The notes below the pieces were generated by a model. The model was not told the DNA's origin, made no database searches, and saw nothing but the letters and a program-made list of their open reading frames with translations. Below are positions 42,626-43,343 of a DNA stretch of 43,343 bases, in pieces. Made by a program: the position numbers and the translations under genes. The stretch lies in assembly GCA_013178155.1 (NCBI GenBank), contig JABLXH010000105.1:1-43343 (forward strand), in the 5' to 3' direction. Origin of the DNA: Armatimonadota bacterium (GTDB lineage: Bacteria > Armatimonadota > Zipacnadia > Zipacnadales > UBA11051). Position 1 is the first letter of the stretch; each line of letters opens with the position of its first letter.

Positions 42626-43343
42626 AGCCACCGCGAAGCTCAGGGACATCGCCAGGGAGCTTCTCGCCTCCGGGCAGGTCACGCAGGTCATCGGCTGGGA
42701 GCGGGGCACCGAGGGCTATCGCAGCCGCCCCGCCTTCGTCACCGACGCCGAGCAGTGCGAGCGGCTCATCGTGGGCCCGACGTGCACAGCCAACCTCGCT
42801 AACTATGTGCGCAAGCTGCCGGGCAAAGCTGCCGTTGTGCTCAAGGGCTGTGACGCCCGCGCCATCGCCGTCCTGATCAGCGAGAACCAACTCAGTCGCG
42901 AAGCACTGTACCTGATCGGAGTGCCCTGTGAAGGCCTGGTGGACCTGGAGAAGCTGAAAGCCCACGGCATCAACGTGAACCGTGTGACCGACCTGGCCAT
43001 CGAAGGAGACGAGGTAGTCGCAGGCTTCGGAGAGGAACAGTCACGGGTCCCGGCGGCCGAAGTGCTGCGCGACGAGTGCCTGGGCTGCCAATGTCCGACG
43101 CCGCCAGTGTCTGACGTGCTGATCGGTGAGGAGATCGGTCCCCGCGACGAAGCTCTCTTCCGGGCCCTGCAGGACCGCCTCGAGGCGATGACCCCGGAGG
43201 AGCGCGAGCAGTACTTCGCCGACCAGTTCAGGCGCTGCATCCGCTGCTACGCCTGTGTCAAAGCGTGCCCGATGTGTTACTGCACGGTCTGCTTCGCGGT
43301 CCAGACCCGGCCGCAGTACGTGCCGCCGTCGGGCTGGCCGGGG
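42618..43343 (+). CDS. FrhB/FdhB-like iron-sulfur protein, cut by window edge
   Basis: An open frame from ATG 42618 to the right edge (242 codons, 3' end missing). Segments VIGWERGTEGYRSRPAF, KAAVVLKGCDARAIAVLI and ECLGCQCPTPP match the F420 hydrogenase/dehydrogenase beta-subunit family (FrhB, FdhB type). Then a Cys-rich block follows: CIRCYACVKACPMCYCTVC. These proteins pass electrons from a donor to HdrA-MvhD, often with F420, NAD(P) or formate as partner; here the donor is unknown. It overlaps mvhD by eight bases. Confidence 0.83.
   Translation, partial: MNEATAKLRDIARELLASGQVTQVIGWERGTEGYRSRPAFVTDAEQCERLIVGPTCTANLANYVRKLPGKAAVVLKGCDARAIAVLISENQLSREALYLIGVPCEGLVDLEKLKAHGINVNRVTDLAIEGDEVVAGFGEEQSRVPAAEVLRDECLGCQCPTPPVSDVLIGEEIGPRDEALFRALQDRLEAMTPEEREQYFADQFRRCIRCYACVKACPMCYCTVCFAVQTRPQYVPPSGWPG

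Overview
The window is about 43 kb of GC-rich bacterial chromosome with short intergenic gaps and Shine-Dalgarno-led genes. Its best taxonomic hint is a prepilin-like protein (6630-7242) with the N-terminus [20 protein letters not shown] followed by [12 protein letters not shown] and a C-terminal H-X9-DG box. From memory this type is especially abundant in Armatimonadota, and also occurs in Planctomycetota and Lentisphaerota relatives. The many sulfatase, sialidase-like, URO-D-like, Gfo/Idh/MocA and GH116 genes suit such a polysaccharide scavenger. The heterodisulfide-reductase operon at the right end points to anaerobic metabolism. I lean towards an anaerobic Armatimonadota-like organism, with low to moderate confidence. 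Three genes carry a single-base frameshift, so the sequence may be a draft or metagenome assembly.

Layout. 1-9951 is all on the minus strand: a QueG-like Fe-S protein (cut by the edge), a GH4 glycosidase and a PL22-like oligogalacturonate lyase (one probable operon), a secreted four-Ig-domain protein, an MFS transporter, a frameshifted prepilin-like gene, a ROK regulator and a membrane-anchored protein of unknown function. 10058-17409 holds an intergenic repeat, a sulfatase, a sialidase-like/GH18 fusion, a GH116 glycosidase and a xylose-isomerase-like TIM barrel. mutY follows (17452-18594). 18589-23931 is a co-oriented minus-strand block: GYF/TM2 membrane protein, secreted helical protein, two translationally coupled amidohydrolases (one with all metal ligands replaced), cupin, Gfo/Idh/MocA oxidoreductase and MscS channel. 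24116-28725 has a GHL10-type hydrolase, an Asp-box sialidase-like protein, an epimerase carrying an in-frame repeat insertion, and a beta-helix pectate-lyase-like protein. 28825-33324 (minus) holds a duplicated BtrH/C39-like protein and a URO-D-like methyltransferase, both frameshifted, then an M20 peptidase. tRNA-Pro(CGG) with its terminator lies at 33411-33547. 33662-37513 has a thioredoxin-like/TPR protein and an ABC exporter plus TPR operon.

37854 to the right edge is one long plus-strand operon: hdrC, hdrB, mntA, hepT, hdrA, mvhD and an FrhB/FdhB-like gene running off the window. HdrABC-MvhD is the core of a flavin-based electron-bifurcating complex. An apparently intact HepT/MntA toxin-antitoxin pair sits between hdrB and hdrA.

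Functionally, the left and middle parts look like a glycan and uronate scavenging region: sulfate removal, cleavage of oligogalacturonate, glucosides and possibly sialic-acid-like or chitin-like sugars, then sugar isomerases, epimerases and dehydrogenases. The right end concerns redox energy conservation. No CRISPR array, transposase, rRNA gene or prophage was found.
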